Shown: one piece after another, positions 16,478 through 23,682 of the stretch
Position numbering within the stretch: the stretch's first letter is position 1
How the letters are laid out: each line of letters begins with the position of its first letter
Assembly (NCBI GenBank): GCA_946892665.1
Contig: CAMPOT010000001.1
Location: 868,001 to 932,000, forward strand
DNA from: Chryseobacterium sp. Marseille-Q5410
GTDB taxonomy: Bacteria > Bacteroidota > Bacteroidia > Flavobacteriales > Weeksellaceae
DNA: 64,000 nucleotides
Reading direction: 5' to 3'
The notes under the pieces: model-generated
Told to the model about the DNA's origin: nothing
The model's input: the letters and a program-made list of their open reading frames with translations, nothing else
The model's database searches: none
Translations under genes and position numbers: made by a program

Positions 16478-18142
16478 ATGAAAGAACTCATTTTCTTCCT
16501 GATCCTGTTCGCCAGTCCCGTCAATGGTCAAGACTTCAATGATTACCGGATGCGTTATGACCATTATGATGAGGATGACAGTGCTGCGTTCCGATATTTA
16601 CGGCCGTATATCGCCAAAGCCAGGCTGGAGAAGGATTACCGTGAACTCGCGCAGGCTTATAAAGACGCCGTAAGCTTCAGCCCTGACGGGAAAATTTCTT
16701 ATGCCGACAGTATGATATGGGCAGCATCTAAGACCCGCGACCGTGACCTGCTTGCTACTGGGTATCTTACCAAAGGGACTGTATATTACTTTAATTACAG
16801 AAAGTTTAAACCCGCACTGGATGAATATCTGAAGGCATGGGAATACGCACAGCATTCAGAAAACAAATACCTTTATTATAAGAATCTGTACCATATCGGT
16901 GTGGTGAAAAGTTATCTGGGCTATTATAAAGAAGCACTGGAAATTTTCGAAAAATGCAGTGTGTTTTTCCGCAACCCAAAAGCTATACCGGAGCCGCCCA
17001 ATGTAGGATTCAACAGGAAAAAGGGATACCTGAATACGCTACACCAGCAGGCAGTATGCCTTCTTCACCTAAACCGTAATCCAGAGGCAGAAGATCTCGC
17101 TGACACCGGTTTATCCAAAGTTGGTGCCGAGTCCGACTTCTATTTGGAACGGAGTAATTTTTATAAAGTAAAGGGCATTACTGCGTATCGGAAAAAGCAG
17201 GACACCCTCGCTCTGCGGTTACTGTCCATTGCACTGGCGGGGTTTGAGAAGAAAAATGATTTTACCAATGCTACAGTGGCATACTATTATAAAGGAAAAA
17301 GCGAACACCGGCTTGGAAACTCAGAAAATGCCGTACATCAGTTCATTAAAGTAGATTCGGTTTTCAGAAAGCATTTTTTCATTCTGCCCGAAGTTCGGGA
17401 GGCCTATGAATACCTTATCGTATTCTACCACAGGAGGGGAGAGCGGGAACAGGAACTGTACTATACGACCCAACTGCTGAAAGTGGATCAGATTATTTCG
17501 GCCGATTTCAAGTATCTTTCAGGTAAAATATACAAAGAGTATGATACCCCGGATCTTTTAAAGGCAAAAAAAAGGCTCGAAGCCTCTGCTCCTTACTTTT
17601 ATCTCATTATTGGCGGGCTGGCCGTGTTCTCGGTCTGGCAGCTAATTTATCTTTACCGCAGGCGAAAAAAAGAGAACGCTCTGTACCGCAAATATCTGGA
17701 ACTTCTTGAGCGTGCGGAAATCCAGCAGAAAGATGAGGGCATTCCCATGTCCTCAAAGCGGGATTACAAAATTTCAGACAAAGCCCTGGTCACGCTGCTA
17801 CATAAACTGGAAATTTTTGAAAAAAGCAGGCTTTTCCTGGAAAAGGGACTTACCCGCTATGCATTGTCGGAAACATTGGGAACCAACGAGTCCTATCTTT
17901 CGAAAGTCATCAACACGTATAAGGGAAACAATTTCAACGGTTATCTGAATCAACTTCGAATCGGATATATCACTCAGCTGCTCCGGGAAAGTAGTAAATA
18001 CCGGAATTATTCTGTAGAAGCCCTTTCCAATGAATGTGGTTTTACTGACCGGAGCAAATTTTCCAAAGCCTTTACTGAAATCAACGGTCTGAGCCCGGGT
18101 GAATTTGTTGCCCAACTTAAGCGTGAATCTTTAGAACTGTAA
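16478..18142 (+). CDS. TPR-transmembrane-AraC regulator
   Basis: A 554-residue protein: signal-like N-terminus (ELIFFLILFASPVNGQ), a TPR-rich periplasmic region (about 60-350; ALDEYLKAWEYAQHSENKYL is one unit), a single membrane helix near residues 372-392 (YFYLIIGGLAVFSVWQLIYL), and a C-terminal AraC-type DNA-binding domain from about 435. The last has YLSKVINTYKGNNFNGYLNQ, then NECGFTDRSKFSKAF. This Bacteroidota type senses through the TPR part and regulates transcription from the membrane. It is divergent from the MauE/DUF6520 cluster, its likely target. It is followed 58 bp later by an RteC homologue. Confidence 0.85.
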   Translation: MKELIFFLILFASPVNGQDFNDYRMRYDHYDEDDSAAFRYLRPYIAKARLEKDYRELAQAYKDAVSFSPDGKISYADSMIWAASKTRDRDLLATGYLTKGTVYYFNYRKFKPALDEYLKAWEYAQHSENKYLYYKNLYHIGVVKSYLGYYKEALEIFEKCSVFFRNPKAIPEPPNVGFNRKKGYLNTLHQQAVCLLHLNRNPEAEDLADTGLSKVGAESDFYLERSNFYKVKGITAYRKKQDTLALRLLSIALAGFEKKNDFTNATVAYYYKGKSEHRLGNSENAVHQFIKVDSVFRKHFFILPEVREAYEYLIVFYHRRGEREQELYYTTQLLKVDQIISADFKYLSGKIYKEYDTPDLLKAKKRLEASAPYFYLIIGGLAVFSVWQLIYLYRRRKKENALYRKYLELLERAEIQQKDEGIPMSSKRDYKISDKALVTLLHKLEIFEKSRLFLEKGLTRYALSETLGTNESYLSKVINTYKGNNFNGYLNQLRIGYITQLLRESSKYRNYSVEALSNECGFTDRSKFSKAFTEINGLSPGEFVAQLKRESLEL

Positions 18143-18199
18143 CCTTATTACAGCAAAAACGGGAGCATTGTTTTTTTTCTTAATTTTTAATAAAAAATT

Positions 18200-19051
18200 A
18201 TGCACGCAAAACTATGCTTCCGAAAAACAGAAAAAAGGTATGCCGCCTTATTAGAGACCCTGGAGAATATTGAAATCGATCAGGAAGGCTCGGCAACTGA
18301 AAAATATGAACAGTCGCTGATGGAGATTGACGCTGCCATAAGGGATGTAAAAGTAATGGTTGCCAAAACTGTATTCACTTCCGCTGCTGAAGAGGTGCAT
18401 TTTTTCAAAAACCTGAAACCCCTGTTCATCTCCCAGTTTATCTACTTTTCAAAAGTTCTGGAGATCGAGGTAGCAAAACCCAATGCGGGCCAGCATGTGC
18501 TGAAAGACTATTACGAGGCGGAACTTCAGCAGCTTAAAAATTTTGTTGATGAGCACGGTGATTTTTATGAATATTACCGGCGCAAAGCCACGTATCTGGA
18601 TCATAAGTATTTCGTTAGAGGACAGTTTGATTTTAAGATGAGCGTTGATGCCTATCTGTACAGTTTTGATGAGAACTTTACCACTTCGCATGACCATCTT
18701 ATCGCACAGATCATCGCAAATGACAGGCTTGAAAAGTACCTGCTGCAGTCGATTTATCAAATTGAGGGTTATTTTTTTGAGAAGTTTTCAGACAAATCTC
18801 CTTTAACCTGGTCAGGGTCGAAATCCGGACTCATCGAACTCCTGTTTGCGCTGCATGTGATGCGTTGTTTTAACGGAGGAAATGGAGATTTCAGTGAAAC
18901 CGTGAAGTTTGCTGCAAAATCTTTCAATATTGATGTCGGAAACATTTACAAAACCTTACACGAGATTAAAAACCGCAAGACTGGCCGGACTAAGTTTCTT
19001 ACTGCGCTGGCAGAAAGTCTGGAGCAGCATTTTGAAAATACTTTTGATTAA
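18200..19051 (+). CDS. RteC-domain protein
   Basis: A 283-residue helical protein of the RteC family. The C-terminal half has the recognisable block LTWSGSKSGLIELLFALHVM, then FNIDVGNIYKTLHEIKNRKT, then GRTKFL. In Bacteroides RteC controls excision of CTnDOT conjugative transposons, but many RteC-domain proteins sit outside such elements. No integrase, excisionase, mobilisation or transfer gene is visible here, so this is an orphan copy. It follows the TPR-AraC gene by 58 bp on the same strand and may act with it. DNA binding is likely through the C-terminal winged-helix part. Confidence 0.78.
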   Translation: MHAKLCFRKTEKRYAALLETLENIEIDQEGSATEKYEQSLMEIDAAIRDVKVMVAKTVFTSAAEEVHFFKNLKPLFISQFIYFSKVLEIEVAKPNAGQHVLKDYYEAELQQLKNFVDEHGDFYEYYRRKATYLDHKYFVRGQFDFKMSVDAYLYSFDENFTTSHDHLIAQIIANDRLEKYLLQSIYQIEGYFFEKFSDKSPLTWSGSKSGLIELLFALHVMRCFNGGNGDFSETVKFAAKSFNIDVGNIYKTLHEIKNRKTGRTKFLTALAESLEQHFENTFD

Positions 19052-19348
19052 TTCCGGTTATTCATAATATCGCATTTTATCACTCTGAAAACCTTAATAT
19101 CACCGGGTCGCTTCGTCGTTCTGCTGTGCAGGGTTTCGTCGCGGAGGGTTGCGCTGCGTTCAAGGGGTTGCTTCGTCATTTTGCTGCGCTGTATTGCCTG
19201 CAAGGACTGGTTGAGATTTGGCACCGGTACGGCTTCGCCGCGGTGAGGTTCCACCGGAGTGACAAAGACGTGTATTGAAATTGTAGGATTTGCTCAAAGG
19301 TTTGCTTTGTAATTGCGCTTCGGGTGCACCCCCCCCCCGCGAAGACGG
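19052..19348. repeat. Gene-free gap of intergenic repeats
   Basis: No gene. It contains GTCGCTTCGTCGTTCTGCTG and TTGCTTCGTCATTTTGCTGC as diverged tandem units, then the element CACCGGTACGGCTTCGCCGC with a trailing GGAGTGACAAAG (19220-19266). A close relative of the latter stands at 27236-27283. A C11 run precedes the end of lplA. Confidence 0.5.
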
Positions 19349-20332
19349 TTACTTAAAGACCTCCATCACTTCGTCAACCGTCACCTTTCCGAAATAATCG
19401 GTTAGGTCCAGGCTGCTGAGCAGGGTGCGCAGTTCCTCTTCCTCATGCTTATGTCCGATGAGCAGGTCTGCAAGCTCTTCAATCGGTTTGGGGGCAAAGA
19501 AGTCGCCGAAAATTTTTGCTTTTTCGATCGTGCCTTTTACGACATCAAGGTGCACTTCAATAAATCCCGCCGGGACTTTGATCGCCTTCTGAAAATTGTA
19601 GTTCGGGGAAAAGCCGAAGTTCCAGTCCCAGGTCTCGTATTTTTCCTGCATCAGTTTTTCAATGCCGGCAATATCGTCTGTGGTGAGTTCATAGCGTTCC
19701 GCACCCGGATTGTTGCTGATGATCTCGTCCGTCAGCAAATTTTTGAGTTGCTCCGTGGTTGTGCCTTCCGGGAGGTAGTGGATGAGGTTGGTCACCCGTG
19801 AACGGTTGGATTTCGTGGCTTTGTCGATGAACTTCAGCGGATTGGCTTTGAGGGCTTCCCCGAGGACTTCCATTTCCGAATTCAGGAGCACGGTGCCGTG
19901 CTGTATCATCTTACCGTGTCTTGCAAGTTTGGCATTGCCGCTGAATTTTTTACCGTCCACCAACAGATCGTTGCGGCCGTGGAGTGCTGCCGGAACTCCC
20001 AAACGGTTCAGGAGCCGGAGTACCGGCTGCGTGAATACCGAGAAATCCCCGAAGTCATGATCCCCAAGCAGGGTATGGAAGGAAAAATTCAGGTTTCCAA
20101 GATCGTGGTATACGGCACCGCCGCCCGACATGCGTCTTACCACTTTAATTTCTTTATCCTGAACATAATCCAGATTGATCTCTGCCAGCGTATTCTGGAA
20201 TTTCCCTACAATTATTGAAGGTGCGTTGACGTAAAGCAGGAAAATATCTTCGGTGGGGAAACGGTGGAGGAGAAATTCTTCGGTGGCAATATTGAAATAG
20301 GCATTGTGCGAAGGGGAGTCGATGATGAGCAT
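19349..20332 (-). CDS. lplA: Lipoate-protein ligase A
   Basis: A 327-residue enzyme that activates lipoate with ATP and attaches it to lysines of E2 and GcvH lipoyl domains in the cytoplasm. Diagnostic motifs: VVRRMSGGGAVYHDLGNLNF (lipoate/biotin ligase core, about residues 63-82), FSGNAKLARHGKMIQHGTVL (adenylate and lipoate binding), and a C-terminal accessory domain (about 230-327), giving the normal LplA length. It stands alone with its own -7 box (TATTTTTG, 20347-20354). The bases upstream of that box are a tandem repeat tract, which is unusual for a housekeeping promoter. Confidence 0.92.
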   Translation of the reverse strand: MLIIDSPSHNAYFNIATEEFLLHRFPTEDIFLLYVNAPSIIVGKFQNTLAEINLDYVQDKEIKVVRRMSGGGAVYHDLGNLNFSFHTLLGDHDFGDFSVFTQPVLRLLNRLGVPAALHGRNDLLVDGKKFSGNAKLARHGKMIQHGTVLLNSEMEVLGEALKANPLKFIDKATKSNRSRVTNLIHYLPEGTTTEQLKNLLTDEIISNNPGAERYELTTDDIAGIEKLMQEKYETWDWNFGFSPNYNFQKAIKVPAGFIEVHLDVVKGTIEKAKIFGDFFAPKPIEELADLLIGHKHEEEELRTLLSSLDLTDYFGKVTVDEVMEVFK

Positions 20333-20346
20333 GGGGATTGTTTTTG

Positions 20347-20354
20347 CAAAAATA
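20347..20354 (-). promoter_or_regulatory. -7 box (TATTTTTG) of lplA
   Basis: Matches TAnnTTTG and lies 14 nt before the lplA ATG. The matching -33 position falls at the edge of the GGATGA repeat tract. Confidence 0.55.
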
Positions 20355-20363
20355 GGGAAAAAT

Positions 20364-20503
20364 GTTGGGTGCTGGATGAGGATGAGGATGAGGATGAGGA
20401 TGAGGGGGGTGGGGTTGGGGTGCTGGATGATGGGTGTTGGGTGAGGTTAAGGTTGAGGTTAAGGTTGAGGTTGAGGTTGAGGTTGAGGTTGAGGTTGAGG
20501 TTT
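20364..20503. repeat. Tandem hexanucleotide tracts
   Basis: Two adjacent short-unit arrays: about five GGATGA units (20374-20404) and about ten GGTTGA or GGTTAA units (20443-20503), joined by GGGTGCTGGATGATGGGTG-like words. They lie between the lplA promoter and the IS3-family element. Such tracts change copy number by slippage. Confidence 0.85.
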
Positions 20504-20709
20504 TAAGGTAAGTGGTCTACTTTTTTGACAGTTTGTAAATATATTTTTTTCATTTGAAATTTGCATGCGCCAACCGAAACGGAATCGGGCTCTGCTGAGG
20601 AGCAACCTGAGAGGGATAGGTTGGCCGACGAAATATAGTTTTCAAGGGCACTGCTTTTTGCGGTGCTTTTTTCTGATTATATTTCAGAAGTTCATGCCTT
20701 AAAAAAACC

Positions 20710-21527
20710 TTATGCTGCCTCATATTCCGATGGGGTTTTAAAGTCCAGTGCTTCGTGCGGACGTTCATAATTGTAGTCTTCTATCCAGCGTTCCGTAAGG
20801 TCTTTTACATCCTGAAGGGAGAAAAACAGGTTGGCGTCCAGCACATCTTCTCTGTAGGTTTTGTTGAAACGCTCGATAATGGCATTCTGCTGTGGTTTTC
20901 CCTTCTGGATCTTCACCCATGCAATGCCTTTCTTGTCGAGCCAATCCTGAAAAAGATGCGAAGTGAACTCCGGGCCGTTATCGGTACGGATTCCTTTGGG
21001 TTTGCCGTGCTTCTCAATCATGCACTCCAAAAAATGGATGACCGCTCTGGACGGCATGGATGTACGCGCATCAATCCCCAAACATTTTCTGTTGTACTGA
21101 TCAACAATATTCAGCGTTCGAAAACGGGATCCCCTCGCCAGTGCGTCACTCATAAAGTCCATTGCCCATTCCTCATTGCGCTCCAAAGGTACAGCAATGG
21201 GATTGGCCGGGTTGTCAAACCGTTTCCTTTTCATTCTTTTGTAAAGCGAAAAACCATACTTCTGATAGACCCTTCGGATTTGCGAAGAACCGTACCCCTG
21301 GTACTTTTTACGAACCTTCACGATGACTTTCTTGCGTCCCAGCCTGCTGGTTCCCAATATCGAGGTGATGGCTTCTCGAAGTTTTTCATCTTTTTCGGGC
21401 ATCGTTTTTTATAATATTTTGAGGTTCTTGAGCGTCCCATTACGCGGCACACCTTAGCATAACTTATCTCCGGTCTTTTCTCCCGAATATAAGCAATACA
21501 ACGCTCCTTCTGATAAGGTGTTACCAC
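20710..21527 (-). pseudogene. IS3-family OrfB transposase, frameshifted
   Basis: The catalytic integrase part (MDFMSDALARGSRF, then RTDNGPEFTSH, then ERFNKTYREDVL) keeps the DDE triad: Asp in MDFMSD, Asp in TDNGPEF, Glu in IERFN. The N-terminal HTH_21-like part (QKERCIAYIREKRPEISYAK) is in a different frame. The two join at a run of six A (21405-21410), where one extra A would give ...KYYKKTMPEKDEKL. This is either an inactivating 1-base deletion or a second slippage site. In the normal IS3 scheme OrfB is made as an OrfAB fusion by -1 frameshift. Confidence 0.75.
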
Positions 21528-21787
21528 TTTTTTGAGTTAACCTCCTTTAAAATATCAATCGAAATCTGCTGGTCCGCCACAATGCGCTTGAGACGGGCAT
21601 TCTCCGCTTCAAGTTCCTTGACGCGCTGGAGTTCCGAAAGACTCATTCCTCCATACTTGCTCTTCGAGTTGTAAAATGTTTGTTCGGAGATACCGTATTC
21701 CCGGCAGATCTCCGCCACTTTCTTGCCTTCCTGCTGGCTCTGGAGCATCCTGATAATCTGAGGCTCCGTAAATCTTGATTTTTTCAT
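21521..21787 (-). CDS. IS3-family OrfA
   Basis: An 88-residue helix-turn-helix protein starting MKKSRFTEPQIIRMLQSQQE, with recognition region EYGISEQTFYNSKSKYGGMS and a leucine-zipper-like C-terminus (ELEAENARLKRIVADQQISI). It binds IS ends and regulates transposition. At its 3' end the heptamer A AAA AAG (21533 down to 21527) is the classic IS3/IS911 -1 frameshift signal, and the orfB frame lies in the -1 phase. Intact and of normal length. A degraded relative exists at 4375-4543. Confidence 0.9.
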   Translation of the reverse strand: MKKSRFTEPQIIRMLQSQQEGKKVAEICREYGISEQTFYNSKSKYGGMSLSELQRVKELEAENARLKRIVADQQISIDILKEVNSKKW

Positions 21788-21857
21788 TGCTTTTTCTTGA
21801 TGTTAAAGTTAATACTCTAATTTTAATCTGTCTTAAAAAAGCAGCCATGTACCTGTT

Positions 21858-21911
21858 AACCACCCCGACCTTCCGGCAAAGCCGTAAGGCCATCCCTCCG
21901 GAGGAGGGGAA
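21858..21911 (+). repeat. Palindromic CCACCCCG element, copy 1
   Basis: Reads AACCACCCCG, a small GGC hairpin, CATCCCTCC and GGAGGGGAA. It lies just outside the right end of the IS. Two copies in the opposite orientation occur at 22057-22105 and 27393-27446. Confidence 0.6.
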
Positions 21912-22004
21912 TACGCGGTTTTTATTTTGGAGTGAAGGAGTTACAAATCACTTCAGGTTATTTTTCCAAAAGCCTTGGGATACCGTACCGGAATAATCTT
22001 TCGG

Positions 22005-22542
22005 AATATTACTATACGCTGTTTCTGCTGCTTTCCTTCATAACAAAACCGGGTTGTTCCCCCTGGAGGGGTGTCAGCGGTTCTGCCGCTGACGGGGTGG
22101 TTTCCCTTGCCTTTATTTTTCAGTCTGTATTTCAGGTTTTAATCTTTTTGATATAGGTGGACGGTGTTTCACCGGTGACTTCTTTGAACGCTGTGGCGAA
22201 ACTGCTTTGGGAGATAAAGCCACTTTCCTGCGCCAGGTAGCTTATTTTATAGGTGCGGTAGCGGGGGTCGGAGTTCAGTTTGTTCAGGATAAAGCCGATC
22301 CGCAGGGAATTGATATAGCCGTTAAAGCTTTTGGCTTTGGATGTATTGATCACCGATGAGAGGTAGCGCGTATTGGTATCCAGCTTTTTGGCAAGACCAG
22401 CCAAACGGAGCTGGGGATCGAGGAAAAGTCCGGATTTTTCGAACTTCCGTAACTTTTCCAGAATCTCTTCTTCGGTTTTATCGGAAATGATAATGCCCTT
22501 TGCCTGCTCAAGGTCTGAAAGTTTTTCCTCCGGTTTTTTACC
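22005..22542. repeat. Segmental duplication, copy A
   Basis: About 538 bp that match 27340-27881 closely. The coding part is nearly identical and the intergenic part more diverged. It covers the last 130 or so codons of the TPR-HTH regulator and the sequence after it, and ends abruptly at GGTTTTTTACC. Confidence 0.9.
22057..22105 (-). repeat. Palindromic CCACCCCG element, copy 2
   Basis: In reverse complement it gives AACCACCCCGTCAGCGGCAG, then CCGCTGACACCCCTCC. The inner GTCAGCGGCAG / CTGCCGCTGAC stem is nearly perfect. It sits just downstream of the TPR-HTH gene and belongs to the duplicated block. Confidence 0.65.
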
Positions 22543-23556
22543 ACGAAATCTATATCCGGAATACGCGATCAGCAGTAATGTTAATACCCCAATTGCGGCG
22601 ACTAATTGCCTTTGCTCAGAACGGGTTTCCGCGGCGGCAGCTGCCTGTCGCTGCTCATTGTTGTCCTGAATGAGGGCGACTTTTGCGGCGCGCTTTTTCA
22701 ATTGGGCATCGGACATCTCCCGGCGCAGTTTTCTGTGGTAATACAACAGGCTGTCCCGGTTCCAGTTTTTTTCGTACACGCTGATGGCATTGTTCAGCAA
22801 TAAAGGCTTCAGGTTCCGGTCAAAAGACTGCTCGGCGGCTGTTTCCGAAACCGAAAGGGCGGACGTATTATCTGATTCCAGCAGATTCAGATAGACCCCG
22901 GAGGTCTGCGACAGTGGCGGACTCTTTTGCGCTGACATTACCTGACTGAAGTAGTACGCTGCCGAATCTCTGTTTGAAGTGAGGTAGCATTTGGCAATAT
23001 TGAACTGAATAAAAGGCAGGCGTTCGTCATCGGCTTTCAGTTGTCGGAACACCTCTTTGAGTTCGGCAATGTTCCTGCCATTATCCCTGTTTTTATTGAT
23101 CTTTACGGCAAGCAGCTGCAGATCGGGAGCGTAGTTCTTCTGCATTTCTACAGGGAGTTTCGCATAGTTTTTGCGGGCGCCGCGATAAAATTTCTGTGCT
23201 TCGTTTTGTAAATCCAGATCGCTGAAGAGGTTGGCAGCTTCGAGGCCATATTCCAATTGCAGCGCGGGATGAAAGAGATTCGGAGGTGTTTTCCGGAGGG
23301 AGATGAAAACGGACACGGCCTCCTCGTACCTGCCGAGCAGCCTGTACAGCTGAAGCTGTTTTAACTGGATGACCGCGATTTCTCCGGCAGATGAATCTTT
23401 TGCGAGGAATCCGTAAAGTTTAAGTGATTTCTGGGGATCATGAAAGCGGATTTTTGCTGCTTCCGTTAAGATTTTTTCTCTTTCAGACGTTTGTGCATAC
23501 TGTGGTGCAATACTCAGTATTGTCAGAAAAAATCCCAAAAGATAGTTAAGCTTCAT
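22132..23556 (-). CDS. TPR-transmembrane-HTH (AraC-type) regulator
   Basis: About 474 residues from the ATG at 23556 (MKLNYLLGFFLTILSIAPQY, a signal peptide). A longer in-frame start lies inside a -7 box (TAGTTTTG, 23578-23585), so the internal ATG is preferred. It has a TPR-like helical region (residues 30-300), a membrane helix near 315-337 (LVAAIGVLTLLLIAYSGYRF) and a C-terminal AraC-type domain from about 385: TRYLSSVINTSKAKSFNGYI, then LAQESGFISQSSFATAFKEV, then TGETPSTYI. Its leader holds a CCTCG/CGAGG hairpin just ahead of the ATG. It resembles the 16478-18142 protein in plan. The last 130 or so codons are duplicated at 27471-27882. Confidence 0.85.
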   Translation of the reverse strand: MKLNYLLGFFLTILSIAPQYAQTSEREKILTEAAKIRFHDPQKSLKLYGFLAKDSSAGEIAVIQLKQLQLYRLLGRYEEAVSVFISLRKTPPNLFHPALQLEYGLEAANLFSDLDLQNEAQKFYRGARKNYAKLPVEMQKNYAPDLQLLAVKINKNRDNGRNIAELKEVFRQLKADDERLPFIQFNIAKCYLTSNRDSAAYYFSQVMSAQKSPPLSQTSGVYLNLLESDNTSALSVSETAAEQSFDRNLKPLLLNNAISVYEKNWNRDSLLYYHRKLRREMSDAQLKKRAAKVALIQDNNEQRQAAAAAETRSEQRQLVAAIGVLTLLLIAYSGYRFRGKKPEEKLSDLEQAKGIIISDKTEEEILEKLRKFEKSGLFLDPQLRLAGLAKKLDTNTRYLSSVINTSKAKSFNGYINSLRIGFILNKLNSDPRYRTYKISYLAQESGFISQSSFATAFKEVTGETPSTYIKKIKT

Positions 23557-23577
23557 AAACCTCGGTCGTGCGAGGTA

Positions 23578-23585
23578 CAAAACTA
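23578..23585 (-). promoter_or_regulatory. -7 box (TAGTTTTG)
   Basis: Matches TAnnTTTG 21 nt ahead of the ATG at 23556. A perfect TTTTAAGAA/TTCTTAAAA inverted repeat (23591-23616) lies just upstream and could be a regulator site. Confidence 0.5.
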
Positions 23586-23621
23586 CATTATTTTAAGAAT
23601 TCTGCCGTTCTTAAAATTCAT

Positions 23622-23657
23622 AAAAAAACGCTCCGGCCTAGAAGGCGGGAACGTTTT
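23622..23657 (-). terminator. Terminator of the T9SS cargo gene
   Basis: On the minus strand AAAACGTTCC-CGCC and GGC-CGGAGCGTTTT pair with one G-U, followed by T7. Confidence 0.75.
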
Positions 23658-23682
23658 CAAAATACCCAGGATTGGTCCGGAT

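Larger units (their letters stand above)
20513..21847 (-). mobile_element. IS3-family insertion sequence
   Basis: About 1335 bp. Ends are imperfect inverted repeats: TGGTCTACTTTTTTGACAG on the left and, read inward from the right, TGGCTGCTTTTTTAAGACAG, both beginning TGG. Two overlapping minus-strand frames, orfA and orfB, carry the usual helix-turn-helix and DDE integrase domains, joined by a slippery A6G site at 21527-21533. orfB has a further frame break. I could not find a convincing target-site duplication, so the exact ends are uncertain by a few bases. Confidence 0.85.

Noticed and set aside
18200-19051. A conjugative element signalled by the RteC homologue
   Set aside because: No integrase, mobilisation, transfer genes or attachment repeats were found around it.
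20264-20506. Plus-strand frame encoding DEDEDE and RLRLRL runs
   Set aside because: It is a translation of the hexanucleotide tract, overlapping the lplA start.
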